From NCBI RefSeq assembly GCF_910592395.1, contig NC_088326.1:8001001-8065000 (forward strand): DNA of 64,000 nt. The letters run 5' to 3'. Position 1 is the first letter of the stretch. Every line of letters starts with the position of its first letter. The notes under the pieces are model-generated. The model saw nothing but the letters and a program-made list of their open reading frames with translations. It ran no database searches and was not told the origin of the DNA. The translations under genes were made by a program, and so were the position numbers. This DNA is from Lineus longissimus (taxonomy: Eukaryota; Nemertea; Pilidiophora; Heteronemertea; Lineidae). Below, piece after piece: positions 1-10,479 of this stretch.

Positions 1-2
1 GT

Positions 3-209
3 TACTACTTCAGCTATTCGAGCTACCTCCCAAGTCATCTGAGAGACGATTATGTGCCACTTAATACTGGACGTGACAGTGGTGCAAATTCTGTATATGA
101 CTATGAGGCTGTCAGCTGGCTCCTCTTCGGTTGTAAAGAGAAAGCAAATTTCCTCCGTTTGATGTCATCAGTGTCGGCCTTGAATTCATTGCAGTCAATT
201 GCAAACAAG
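3..209 (+). CDS. Exon of an unrecognised gene (5' partial)
   Basis: An open frame runs from base 3 to 209 (69 codons) and ends exactly at an AAG|GTATGA splice donor; the other two plus frames stop early. The peptide begins YYFSYSSYLPSHLRDDY, contains a DYEAVSWLLFGCKEK stretch and ends SLQSIANK. It leaves phase 0, so it can be joined in frame to the exon at 1110. The gene starts outside the window. I recognise no domain; the mixed helical, non-repetitive composition looks like ordinary protein and not transposon. A weaker possible extra exon lies at 971-1056 after a good TTTATTTCAG acceptor, but its donor phase does not match the next exon. Confidence 0.45.
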
Positions 210-543
210 GTATGATATACTGATAGCCCAACCACCAAGTAATCTGTAATTTTATTGACTTCAATACATTTAACATCGTTACTGATCTCCTCCCTGGTCT
301 TGTATCCAGTGTGAGTAAAGATGGAGACAGATGCCTAGATTGCCCTTACAAGATATTTGGTCACGTATATGAGAAAAGTGAGTCTTTTTTGGTGTAATGT
401 GACATCAGGTTTATGATGTCACAAGTATTGAAGCGGAGGGGTGGGGGCAGTTCCAGAATATTCCTTAAAGAATTTTGTATCATTGTATTGTGTATGTTGG
501 TATCAAAATAAGGATCTTATTCTGCTAGAAAACCCATTTGAAG

Positions 544-935
544 AACAGGCCCTTTTCTAGTTGATAATTAACTGAATCCGGTCGTCGTCTGTATCCTGTT
601 CAAAAAACAGTGGCACGCTTCTTAAACGCTTGGGCTTTGAGCTTATTACACTGGACCCCCCAGGTCTGGTGACCTCTGACACTGAATTTCGGTCTGATCT
701 GATTTGGTACATATGTATGGCACCCTATAATCAGGTGATCCCAGGGACCAAAGTTCAGTGTGGCCCAATCTCCAATGCTTGAAAATGCAATGATTGCTCA
801 ACTGCTAGACCGACTGCCACCAATCTGATATCATGAGCATCCAAACACCATACAATATTATTCGTGACGTTGGGAGTGATCTGTCTTCTATATATCTATA
901 TGATGAGTACAATGGCCCCTGACCTTTTCATTGTT
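544..935 (+). repeat. Fragment of the dispersed 300-bp repeat family
   Basis: This intronic-looking stretch carries the family landmarks: a GTCGTC run, a segment reading CAGTGGCACGCTTCTTAAA, then TGACACTGAATTTCGGTCTG, and near 910 the end motif ACAATGGCCCCTGACC. The same order occurs in the 13.7-16.3 kb cluster and at 44.0 kb. It has no coding frame. Confidence 0.6.
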
Positions 936-1109
936 GCTGAGCGTATAAAAACACTTCTGTTTTATTTCAGCCTAAAAAACCTGTCTTGATTTGCGCTGAG
1001 TCATACAAGAAAGGCATGTTGTCAGTTCTTCAAGGCATAACTCCTACATCAGCAGCGTGATGTGGTTAACAACTGAATTTACATGTACATGTAATTCTTA
1101 TTTTTACAG

Positions 1110-1275
1110 CTCTGTGACTTCACATCTGAAATGAGTTCAGAGGAACTGGTTGCGTGGATGTCACTCACGACAAAGACTGCCACAGCTATACGCGGTGTTG
1201 GATGTCGTCGGCGAATTCTTAAGGAGACAATCGTAGCAGAGGTCAAAAGGTCATTCAATGTGAATGAAGAGCCTG
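1110..1275 (+). CDS. Exon of the same unrecognised gene
   Basis: The exon follows a strong acceptor (ATTTTTACAG-like, ending at 1109) and ends at CCTG|GTAAG. Only one frame is open through the whole exon; it starts LCDFTSEMSSEELVAW, contains RGVGCRRRILKE and ends NVNEEPG. It enters in phase 0, matching the donor at 209, and leaves in phase 1. No domain is recognised. A candidate short exon at 1661-1720 follows, but I could not find a chain of exons whose phases connect cleanly to the exon at 2621, so the middle of this gene is unresolved. Confidence 0.45.
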
Positions 1276-1822
1276 GTAAGAATAAACTAAATGATGGGAC
1301 CATTGCCTTCTTCTAAAAGGACTTTGTTTTGAGAATGCAATTTAACCCTTTCAATCTATGACTGCCAAACCCTCCCCTAATTCCCCGGTTTTGAGCGGTT
1401 CTATTTTTATAAAGCTTTTAGAGCTCACAGAATGTATAGGTATCGGGATTACCCCACATGGTGGATGACGTCACAGCAGACGATGGAACCATGGTGGCTG
1501 GTCGTTTCATGCTTAGCACAGGAGGTTTAATTATGCCCAGCAGAGAAAGGGTTAAATGAATTATAATACAGACACTCAAGATATCCAATATGTCAATGCA
1601 TCGTGATCCGGTCGACAATTGATGATACATGTTTGATAACAAGTGATTATAAATTTTCAGGGCCTTTACAAATGCTTCTGATTCACTTCTACCTGAAAGT
1701 ACCATTAGTGGTGTACATGGGTGAAAAGCAGTGTGTCTTCAATGTCGTAGGATTATCAAATGAAACACCAATTAAGCTTCTCGTTGTCCCACTGACTTGG
1801 GCTTTCTTCACTTGGTGGGAAA

Positions 1823-2044
1823 ATGCGACATGTGCCACTTATCAGAATCAGCGAAGAGAAAAAAAAGTCAAGGGAGGAATGTGAGGCTAATCAAGCCGAC
1901 ATCTGTTCGACTCCTGAAGAAGAATGCTGTATTTGCTGCATGTTTTGCAGGCAACAATACCACAGTTCATGTATTTCATTGAATACACAGAGTTTTTTCA
2001 GCTGTGGCTGTGACAAACTTTGGCCACTCTCTCCAAAAAGCTAA
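1823..2044 (+). other. Possible cysteine-rich (PHD-like) coding segment
   Basis: One frame ends with EECCICCMFCRQQYHSSC followed by CGC a dozen residues on, then a stop at 2044. The spacing of Cys pairs, His and aromatic residues resembles a zinc-binding PHD-type finger, but the tryptophan and final pair are not convincing. There is no clear donor, and its phase relation to neighbouring exons is unknown. It may be a real terminal exon of an alternative transcript or chance. Confidence 0.22.
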
Positions 2045-2620
2045 GCAAGCAGCATATCTATTGTATAATAAGTGGGCTTGAATATTCTGTGGCTTGCTGG
2101 GATGAGGTGTGTGATATTTTTGGGGCCCAATCTGATAGCCTGGAAAGCTGCCTGGCGACCCCTTTTGGATTTTGCATTTCGTGCAAGTCATGTGATGGAC
2201 TTTCTGTGGCTTTATTACGTGGGCTGGGAGAGGTGCTCGATCAATGTTAATATCAGATATGACTGCCAGGCAGCTGCTTCAGATTTTCCGGTGTGGACTG
2301 TTACTACTAAACTAGTCACCTTCAAGTTTCCTGTGCCCTGAGCTGCACTCACTTAACACAGGTGGCCAGTTTTATATCCCCTGCAAAGCAATGATCATTA
2401 TTTATTGTAATTGAAGTCGGAGCTATTTTATTTCCATTCGATATCACTCATACATAAGAAATTTTGCTTGTCCCATCCGTAGTTAGTCAGGTAAATGAAC
2501 GGGGTGGCAGGTGATTACATGAATACTGTAATCACTGTTTAACCTGTATAAAGCTGACAGCGCCTGTCATGATCTGCTAATGACAGTTTTCACAAACCCC
2601 AGTATTTTTTTCTTTTCCAG

Positions 2621-2732
2621 AGAGGAAGTTTATTTGTCCGCTGCACAGATTATTCATTGCTTCAAGCGGATGGAAGTAACCTGCCATGCAAGCACTGCTG
2701 TCAATGCTGTTCCAGAGAAAGTATCTCTGAAG
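2621..2732 (+). CDS. Exon of the unrecognised gene
   Basis: It lies between a strong polypyrimidine acceptor (TTCTTTTCCAG) and a CTGAAG|GTAAGC donor. Read with one carried base, the frame gives EEVYLSAAQIIHCFKRMEV, then VTCHASTAVNAVPEKVSLK, leaving phase 0. This phase fits the exon at 2997 exactly, which in turn fits the last exon at 3598; that concordance is the main evidence. No family recognised. Confidence 0.55.
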
Positions 2733-2996
2733 GTAAGCAATGTAGTGAAAATTATTCTAATGGTTATATGTACTTGTATGTGGTAGAAAAGGGACTTATG
2801 CCATGTAGTGTTGCTCTTTTGGACAATTTATTTTCATTCTCAGGTGGATGAGTGGGACTTTTAGTCGGTTGCAAAGAAAGGTTCTAGGTTGAAATTTTGG
2901 TTAAAAAGAAAAACATTTACTTCTGGTATTTTGGGGGAAAGTGTTAAAAGTGTAAGTACATGTAGCTCCTATGACTTTGTATTACCATTTTTTCAG

Positions 2997-3131
2997 ACTT
3001 ATCTGATTAATGTGATGGGAATGAAGTCACCAAGAGGGAGGATGAACTTGGTTGCATCCGGTAAGGGTAGCACGGTTAGTGCTTTATGTCTAAAAGAGAG
3101 CTCTTTCCTCGGAACACTCAAGGAAGAGACA
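2997..3131 (+). CDS. Exon of the unrecognised gene
   Basis: A 135-base exon (45 codons, phase 0 to 0) lies between a TTTTTTCAG acceptor and an ACA|GTAAGT donor. The peptide begins TYLINVMGMKSPRGRMN and ends SSFLGTLKEET. The SPRGRMN and KGSTVSAL patches are basic and polar; no catalytic motif is visible. Continuous phase with both neighbours supports a real transcript. Confidence 0.55.
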
Positions 3132-3597
3132 GTAAGTTAAATTGATTATTAACATCTCAATTGCAGTGTGACCATGCTTAACCCCATACAGGCTGGTGTT
3201 ATTATTCTAATTTTGGCTGCGTGGCTTGGTCACATGGTTATGCGTCTAGTGCTTTTGCCTCCTTAACTGTAGAAGCTTCACAATTCTCTGCTGGCTCTGA
3301 GTCTCTGTAGAAGGGGAGTAGAAGTTCATTCAAGTAACTCGATAGCTTTTGGCTCCAGGCCAAATGATGGAGATTTAGAGTTGAGGGGAAAAGGTGCACT
3401 GCGCAGGCCCACAGGTGTGTGGAAACACCCTTGCTCTCTCCTATCTAATCCAAAGCTGTTAAGAAGTCTAAGACTGTAGTTGTTTCAGACTTCAACTGGC
3501 TAACTACCGGTATGGGTCAGTGGCTTATCATTTAAATGTTTTCATTATAAAACAGCAATTAGATACCTTTCATTTGACAAATGTTATGTTATTTCAG

Positions 3598-3639
3598 ATG
3601 GAGGCCATCATAGATTTCTTGAGGGATGAGTTGCCGTAA
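3598..3639 (+). CDS. Terminal exon of the unrecognised gene
   Basis: After a TTATTTCAG acceptor the frame continues in phase 0 as MEAIIDFLRDELP and then TAA at 3637-3639. This would be the C-terminus of the protein whose exons lie at 3-209, 1110-1275, 2621-2732 and 2997-3131. Short terminal exons are hard to prove without transcripts, but the acceptor quality and phase match are good. Confidence 0.5.
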   Translation: MEAIIDFLRDELP

Positions 3640-3912
3640 ACAGAGATGATAACAATGATGAGCTGTGTACCAGAGGTGGGTCTGAAATTTGACAAATGGT
3701 CGGCTTAATTGATGGTATCTCTCTATGAAAGTACAGCACATGACAGGCGAGAAACTTGAAGCGAATTGGTTTAAACTGACCGACTGCAACCAAATACAGT
3801 GCTGTGTGATAATTTTGAATCACTTCATGCATTGTCCTGTGGTTAGTCATGAAACAGTAAAAGACATACGTACAGAGATGGGTACATTTTCAGGCATTTG
3901 GAATAATTTGTG

Positions 3913-4010
3913 CTCAGAGGAGCGCAGTGGCACAACAGTTGAGCATCAACATTATGATCGTGAGGTCCTGGGTTCGATACCTGGCAGGTGCCACTGTGTA
4001 ACGCTTACCT
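3913..4010 (+). mobile_element. tRNA-derived SINE head
   Basis: An RNA polymerase III internal promoter is visible: an A-box-like TGGCACAACAGTTG at 3928-3941 and a perfect B box GGTTCGATACC at 3971-3981, spaced as in a tRNA. The head does not fold into an intact tRNA with matching acceptor stem, so a SINE is more likely than a tRNA gene. The 3' limit is unclear; related AT-rich tail sequence may extend to about 4300. Confidence 0.6.
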
Positions 4011-4837
4011 TGTCGATGTCTTCCTTGGATTTTACATTATATTATGTCATTTTCGCCAACATCGGGTTTTGGCGCCAAGACGTTTGTTCCTTGAATGATT
4101 GATTTAAATGCCGAATGTGGTCAGTTTTATATTTAGTTTTATTCATAGTTTGCAGAGGGCACTGCAGTTTGATTAGCGCTTGTGCAGCGTCACAGTACAC
4201 GAACTGTTGGGAAAAAAACTTTATTTCAAAATTACCGAATGGTTGGTCATCGGGATTCAAGAGGTTGACTGCGCACCATTGCTCATTGGGCAAGAAACAC
4301 AATGTTTAAGTTTTGAATATAAAGTTAAAATAAAAGATTGAGGTGTGTCGTGTAATCAAGCCATGTGCTAATTCATTTATGCGTCACTCGTTAATCATCT
4401 TCTGTAATAATTTGTATGAGTAATCTGGGAAAGTTTTGAAAAATGGCATCCATAAAGTACATTTACATTCTTTGTTTGTGCCTTATCTCAACTAGAGCCC
4501 TTTGACAAGAGATAATGGCTTTTTCTGGCACTTATCTGAAAAACTTTACTTTCCTGAGAAACGTGACAACGCCCAAGTTGTAGGGTAATTACACATTTCT
4601 TCAAGTCCCAAGATAACATTCATTGAGTTAAGTTGAAATCAGCGAGACAGTGAACTGAATGGCTGCAAGAATTACCAGCAAGTACTTGTGCCGGTAACAT
4701 TTTTATCTGACAACAACCGTTTTTGGGCCTTTTTGGAGCTTATTTGACCTTAATATATATATGAGTAGGAGACAGATCAAGTTGTTGACATATTTTTAAA
4801 AGCCGTTTTCCTACAATTGCCAACCTGATTATGTTTC
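4011..4837. other. Intergenic, possible SINE tail at the start
   Basis: I see no coding frame, splice pair or repeat of note here beyond the possible SINE tail. The LTR element begins at 4838. Confidence 0.4.
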
Positions 4838-5055
4838 TGTGACAAACGTTTTGGTCTTCAAAGACGTTTAGATCCATCGGGCGCCGCCAGGGAGGCGACG
4901 CTTTTAAGCCTGCACCATTTTGTACCCAACATACTATTTTTACTCGTCCAGATACTTTGTATAATTGTAACTCTGTGTATGATTGTTTTATGTTAACAAT
5001 AAGTCTAGAGTTGAGAATTATTTGTTGACGACCGGGAGCCGTCGGTATCGTCACA
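4838..5055 (+). repeat. 5' LTR of the gag-only element
   Basis: It is 218 bp and matches 7505-7738 along its length, including the shared block CCCAACATACTATTTTTACT. It begins TG and ends CA as LTRs do, and is followed directly by the primer-binding site. Confidence 0.85.
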
Positions 5056-5073
5056 TGGGGGCTCGTCCGGGAG
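5056..5073 (+). promoter_or_regulatory. Primer-binding site, tRNA-Pro type
   Basis: TGGGGGCTCGTCCGGGA starts immediately after the LTR. This is the classic sequence complementary to the 3' end of tRNA-Pro used by many retroelements. It fixes the orientation as plus. Confidence 0.85.
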
Positions 5074-5504
5074 TGTTTTATTGTGAGGTGATTTTCAACT
5101 TTTCACCGTTCTTGTAAAATCGGCTCGTTCATGTTCATTACCTCTGCACTGAAGTGTATCTGAGAAAACCACGAGGTTTGGGTGCTGAATGGCGTATAAT
5201 GCATGCATGTGTACATTTTTATGTGTACTGAGTGCTAACTTGGGCTAAGTGACTTTGGACCCCATTGAGTTGGTGATTCATTGTATTGCTGCCTGCATTT
5301 TTAAATGCACAGTTTATACTTTTGATTGTCCTGATGTTTGGACAGTAACATTACTTGTTGCACACAGTGCTGTTTATTGCTCGACTCTTTTTGTTGATGT
5401 ACAGGTACTTTTGTGTCAGAATCTGAGTCGTCCGGCACTTGGACATGTCATGTACTGTACTGTCGTTTAGTGTTCTGTTAATTCTAGCAAGTTGTTGGTC
5501 ATGA

Positions 5505-5745
5505 CGACCGGTAGAACGCCTGGTTTTGCGCGTTCTTGGCAGGTTTAGCTTGTCATTTGTGTGTTTTGCTACTAAGCAAGGGTGATCAAAGATGATCAGT
5601 GTAACGCCTGATTTTGTGCGTTATTGGCAGGTTTAGCCCACCATTTGTGTGTGTTGCTAATTTTGGTTAGGTTTGGTCGAAACGACCTATATGCAACGCC
5701 TGGTTTTGACGTGCTTGGCAGGTTTAGCCTGGATGTAACTTGTGT
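5505..5745 (+). repeat. Three degenerate ~88-bp repeats in the leader
   Basis: The motif AACGCCTGRTTTTG followed by TTGGCAGGTTTAGC occurs three times (near 5514, 5602 and 5696), with a GGTCATGACGACC-like segment between units. It sits in the untranslated leader upstream of gag. The role is unknown. Confidence 0.65.
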
Positions 5746-5979
5746 TCTGCCAATTTGGGCAGTGTGGGTCAAGGTGATTGGGACTTATCAGTTGTTAGTT
5801 CTTTCATGTTGAACTTAACCGTCGGTTTGAACTGTTTTTGGTGATAAAACTGGTAGTCCTTGGGTGTTGTGAAAACCTAATCGTTATATGATCAATGGCG
5901 GTGTGGTTTTCCCCATCCATGTAGGCCCTGTATTTTGTGTACTTTCTTGCTTCTTAGCCTAGTCAACTCTAGTATAACC

Positions 5980-6769
5980 ATGCCATTTGATCTAAAGAAA
6001 TTTGTGGCTGACCCCAAACGGGATCAGTTGTTAACTTTGAAGAAGGCTGATTTGGCTTCTATAGCTTCTCATTACAAGATCGCTCTTGATAGTGAAGTAC
6101 GGCGTGGGAAATTCTTGAGTCTTTTGATCGAGGGTTTAGAGGAAGCTGGTCTTGTTACTGTTAATGAGATTGAGTGTGAGGATGATGAAGAAGAGGAACA
6201 TGAGAGTGAGGCCGTTGCGCTTTCGCGTCTCAAGTTGCGTGAATTGGAACAGGAGTTTAAAATGAGAGAGTCAGAGATGAAGCATGAAATGAATGTTATA
6301 GCTGCTGAGGCAGACTGTCTTTTAGCTATAAAAGTAAAAGAGTGGGCACAAGCTTTGAAACTTAGGGAAATTGATTTAGAGGAGGAAAGACTGTGTTTCA
6401 CGACATACTGGTAGTGCTTCCAGGGGTATGTCTGGGTCAGGTCATCATGGTTTTGACGCTAGTAGAAACGTGAGACCTGTGCCACCTTTCAAGGAAAAGG
6501 ACGTAGACAAGTTTTTTAGTCACTTTGAGAAAGTAGCCACCTGTTTGAAATGGCCAAGTGAGGTTTGGGCCTTGTTGGTCCAGAGTGTTTTGAAGGGTAA
6601 AGCTCAGGAAGCGTACTCTAGCTTGTCTCTTGAAGATGCGAGTGATTATTTGAGGGTCAAAAAGGCAGTTTTGAAGGCGTACGAGTTAGTGCCTGAGTCG
6701 TACCGCCAGAAATTCACAACTCAGATGAAAACTGATTCCCAGATTCCGGAAACTTTGTCACGGATCTAG
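5980..6769 (+). pseudogene. gag: SCAN-like gag of an LTR retrotransposon, frameshifted
   Basis: The likely start is the ATG at 5980 (MPFDLKKFVADPKRDQL), preceded by AACC and well placed after the leader. The N-terminal part ends in an acidic stretch (DDEEEEHES) and a coiled coil rich in Glu, Lys and Arg. The first frame stops at TAG 6412-6414; a sister frame carries on from about 6395 and includes FKEKDVDKFFSHFEKVA, then a helix with WALLVQSVLKGKAQEAY and ESYRQKF. That order is the capsid fold shared by Gmr1-like Gypsy elements and the vertebrate SCAN domain. The second frame ends at 6769, early for a full gag, and no zinc knuckle follows. One frameshift near 6395 therefore breaks the gene; bases 6770-7493 have no recognisable pol. 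Confidence 0.75.
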
Positions 6770-7493
6770 GATATGATTCTAGTGGACAATCTTGAGGACT
6801 TTGATTTCGGACATTCGAGTTGTTTGTGCTGTGCATATTGGACAATAGTGATCGATAATAGAAAATTGTGTGGATTTTGATACGAATTAGGACATTCTTC
6901 GTGTGTTGCGCGAAAAAGATGTGATCGAGTAAAATTATTTCAAAATGTGACACTGTTTGAATTATTTGTGTTTTCAATTCACATGTTGGCTAATTCAAGC
7001 CCTCTGTAGTTGTCCTAACGTTACAGTATTGAAAATTGTGTTTTTCAGTCGACTTTTGTGTTCTATACATGTATGTGCATGTATGTACAATTTTGCCCAA
7101 TATTCCCTGTGTTTGGGAATTTCCAAGTTTGAGAATTGGGGAGCAAGAATTTTAGCTCTAAATGCGGATGAATCAAATTTAGTCAAAAATAGGTTCTTGA
7201 GTGCATTTATAGTACTGTAATTTGGTTTCAAGTATTTGCCATACATGTATAGCCAGTTTAGTGAATTATCCTTTTGCCTGAGTAAAAAGAGTGTTTGGCA
7301 AGCACTTTACTGTATCTATGAATACATGTCGAAATGGGTAGAATTTCTACCTCTTTTACTGGTACTTTACAATCTGGTATTTTGGCGATATCAAATGTTG
7401 AGATTTACTTATGTCTCTATTGTATAAGAAGAGAGTTTTGAGTTAGAAATTTCTACCTTCACTAATATTTTCCCCACTGGTTCCAGCTCTTTT

Positions 7494-7504
7494 TAGGGGG
7501 GAGA
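7494..7504 (+). promoter_or_regulatory. Polypurine tract
   Basis: AGGGGGGAGA lies directly before the 3' LTR, the expected site for plus-strand priming. Confidence 0.75.
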
Positions 7505-7738
7505 TGTGACAAACCCCAGGTTTTGGTATTCAAAGACGTTTCGTTCCACTGGGCTCCGCCAGGGGGCGACGCTTTTAAGCCTGCGCCATTTTGTACCCAA
7601 CATACTATTTTTACTCGTCCAGATACTTTGTGTAATTGTAACTCTGTGTATGATTGTTTTATGTTAACAATAAGTTTAAAAGACATTTGAGCGTTGAGAG
7701 TTATTTGTTGATGACCGGGACCCGTCGGTATCGTCACC
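7505..7738 (+). repeat. 3' LTR of the gag-only element
   Basis: It is the direct copy of 4838-5055, starting TGTGACAAACCCC and ending TCGTCAC at 7737. The terminal A of the left LTR is missing or mutated. It carries about 16 extra bases (AAAAGACATTTGAGCG region) that the left LTR lacks. Confidence 0.85.
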
Positions 7739-8276
7739 TAGTATCTCATGTGCCCCATCCGTACAAATGAATCATGTTTGGCAAAATTAAATGTGTGGTG
7801 AATATTGAAAGTTCAAGTGTGAACACATTATGTAAAAGTGTGGAATCACACAGCGAGAACTGTATAATCCCAGTAAATGATTTTTTAAATACATATTGTA
7901 GCCATGAAGACTGTGAGTGTGAATTTTATCCTGATACTAAAAGGCAGAAAGGGAATTGAAGATGCTGACAATACTAAAAAATGGTATTTTTTCCTAATGT
8001 TAAGTCAGGATGGTGGGATTATCAATTTCTGCCCATTTCTAGTATTGTGAGGGTGTATTTGGTCATTTGTTTTGTTATGCATGAATGAAGTAACCCGGAT
8101 CGTCATAATTGAAAAATTTGTATAGAAATTTCATTTGTAGAAGAGTGTGTAAATCTGTTACTTCTAATGCTTTTAGTCTTGAACAAGGGTTTGGTGTGGG
8201 CAATGAGCAGAGCAGATAATAATAATGAAATGACCTGAAATCTATCGCCTTGTCTTTTATCTTTTTCACCCAAAGT
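7739..8276. other. Intergenic, nothing recognised
   Basis: Short open stretches only; no splice-supported exon, RNA gene or repeat could be identified. Confidence 0.4.
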
Positions 8277-9230
8277 TCATTTCTGCGACTTCTTTGTATC
8301 ACAGTGACATCTCTGTGAGACCACCTTGTTGTCTGTTAAAGACAGCACACCAAGACATGGCTCCATAAGCGATGTCTCTTTGAGAACATCTTGGTGTCGG
8401 ATTAGGACTGCACACCGAAGACTTGCCTCCATAAGGAACTCTCTAGACTGTATGAGAAAATATTGTTGACCGATTGGGACACCACACTGAAGACATGCCT
8501 TCAAAACAACATACCTTTGAGACCACATCGAACACATGTCTCAATAAGGGACATCCATTTGAGACCCCCTTTTTGTCTGATCAGGACAGCACACCAAAGT
8601 CTCCATAAGTGACATCTCAATGATACCACCTTGTTGTCTGTTGGGTGCAGCACGCACACTGAAGATATGCGTCCATAAAGGATATCTCTATGAGACCATC
8701 TAGTTGTCTGATTGGACAAGACAAGTCTCCAAGAGTGACATCTGTATGAGGACACCTTGTTGGCTGATTGTGACAGCACACTGAAGACTTGTCTCCATAA
8801 AAGACATCCATTCGAGAGCACACTGAAGACTTGCCTCCAAAAGGGACATGTCTTTGAGACCTTCTGGTTGTCTGATTGAGACAAGACATGTCTCCATAAG
8901 TGACATCTGTATGAGGACACCTTGTTGGCTCATTGTGACAGCACATTGAAGACCTGTCTCTATGAGTGGCATCCCTTCGAGAGCACACTGAAAACTTGCT
9001 ACAAAAAGGGACATGTCTTTGAGACCATCTAGTTGTCTGATTGAGACAAGACATGTCTCCATAAGTGACATATGTATGAGGACACCTTGTTGGCTGATTG
9101 TGACAGCACATCGAAGACTTGCCTCCAAATGGGACATCTCTTTATGACAATATTGTTGTCTGATTGAGACAAGACAGTCATCTGTCCATAAGTGTCACCT
9201 CCATGAGACATTTTGAGACCTAGGGGTGTC
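8277..9230. repeat. Minisatellite, ~65-bp units paired into ~165-bp units
   Basis: Repeated motifs include ACACCTTGTTGGCTGATTG, GACAGCACACTGAAGACTTG and TCCATAAGTGACATCT. Landmarks recur near 8752, 8920 and 9083, giving a compound period of about 165 bp made of two diverged half units. The 3' half is the more regular. Long open frames on the minus strand overlap in all three frames, which is expected of a repeat lacking stops and is not evidence of coding. Confidence 0.8.
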
Positions 9231-9284
9231 CTGTGTACAAAGTTCCAAGTTATTAGCTTTAGCGGATGAGAAACCTGGCACTGT

Positions 9285-9345
9285 TTTTGAAACAGGATAC
9301 AGACGACGACGACGACGGACGACTGACACAGCGGTGTTGTATACA
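9285..9345 (-). repeat. Short reversed fragment of the dispersed repeat
   Basis: It contains the reverse complement of the family head: TTTTGAAACAGGATAC followed by a GAC/GACGAC run and CAGCGGTGTTGTATAC. Confidence 0.5.
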
Positions 9346-10002
9346 CCTTTCCAGAAATGGGGCACTGAGTGGCCGAAATAGTGATGTCATATGAGGAAAC
9401 TAGGCCTGATGGTGGAGGGACAAAGGAGATAGTCATGGTTGACCAACACACTTGAATGCCTTTAATGACGGACAAGGGGGAAAAGTTAGTTCCAATACAA
9501 GCCACCAATTTGGGGAAGCATGTATAGACTCTCTAAACAAAAAAATCACATTAGGTAACCTCCAAATAAGGGATAGGCCTTTTGCCAGATATATATGAAA
9601 GGGCATACGTCACCTAGGGTCGGGGGGGGGGTTAAATTTGAGAATTTTCTTTTTTTCCTAATTTTCCAATTTCAATGATACTTCTGCACATTCTCAACAT
9701 ATTTTAGCCAATTCCAACCGTTTTTGTGGATTTCAGAGCTCATTTTCTATTTTTGACCTGTAACCCAAAACCCTCTATACCCAGTCCTAGGGTTTTTGAG
9801 TATAAATGCCAAAAATTGAAATTTTCAAAAAATTTCAAATGTTTCTGCTTTTTTGGGCTAGATATGTTTCATAACCATCATCTATTGTGAATAGTAATTA
9901 GCGTGTTGATTGTTTTGCATGTTATTTTCATTGTGGGAGGTGTCGGGCACAAAGCACGCTGGGTGGCAGGGTACCAAGCTTTCACTATTTTTTTCATTTC
10001 AG

Positions 10003-10376
10003 CTAGTGAATTCAATAGGAAAGTATCTGAATTGAGGACTAGAATGCTCGCTAAAACAAAAAGTGCTGGATTTTGTTTGAATTGGTATGGAGCAAGGCAA
10101 AAAAGCGTGGTATTATATACGGCTTTGTCAAGGTCATTTTTCTTGACAAACCGGTTATAATGACTGCACACCGTGCAATGTATCTTTGTGAAAATATCGG
10201 ATTGAATTTCAATGTCAGCAAAGGCTATCATATCAGCCATCTATGCCATAACGTACTCTGCATAAAAGTAGAACATCTGATATTGGAGAGGGAACGAATA
10301 AATCAGAGCAGAAAAAAATGCAATGTGAAGAAAGTATGTATATGCCATGCCCACCGACCGAACTTCATTTTTCCTG
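10003..10376 (+). pseudogene. Exon-like His-Me-finger endonuclease zinc-loop protein, frameshifted
   Basis: An acceptor (TTTTTTCATTTCAG, ending at 10002) and a donor (CCTG|GTAAGC at 10377) bound a coding-like block. The second frame carries HISHLCHNVLCIKVEHLILE, then ERINQSRKKC and CICHAH. SHLCH, C, (E)HL, N..SR, C and C.CH are the pattern of the zinc-binding loop shared with I-PpoI-type His-Me-finger (beta-beta-alpha metal) homing endonucleases. The upstream part (FNRKVSELRTRML, then GFCLNWYGARQK) is in another frame; the switch falls at an A6 run near 10100. A one-base indel there would make it continuous, so it is either a pseudogene or an assembly slip. Animal members of this family are mostly of unknown role. 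Confidence 0.6.
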
Positions 10377-10479
10377 GTAAGCTATCTGTTGAAGTTGAAA
10401 GAAAATATCATTATACTGAATTGACATTTGAAAGTTTTCTAACCGCGATGGCAACCTCTTGCTTGTCTTGACGCCTGGT

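Larger units (their letters stand above)
4838..7738 (+). mobile_element. Non-autonomous Gypsy-type LTR retrotransposon (gag only)
   Basis: Two direct LTRs (4838-5055 and 7505-7738) bracket a 2.4-kb interior containing a primer-binding site, a leader with tandem repeats, a gag-like gene and a purine tract. There is no protease, reverse transcriptase, RNase H or integrase, so the element would need enzymes from a relative. The LTRs start TGTGACAAAC and the left one ends TCGTCACA. They differ by roughly a tenth, including about 16 extra bases near 7675 in the right copy, so the insertion is not recent. No convincing target duplication is seen: TTTC before the left LTR, CTAG after the right. Confidence 0.85.

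Noticed and set aside
971-1056. Exon with a good acceptor in the first gene
   Set aside because: Its GTGATG donor gives a phase that hits a stop in the next exon; it was left out of the gene model.
3928-3990. A tRNA gene
   Set aside because: A and B boxes are present but the acceptor stem and anticodon arm do not pair convincingly, so a SINE head fits better.
8501-9137. Three long overlapping minus-strand reading frames
   Set aside because: They are open in all three frames because the minisatellite unit lacks stops; no frame is favoured and no domain is present.
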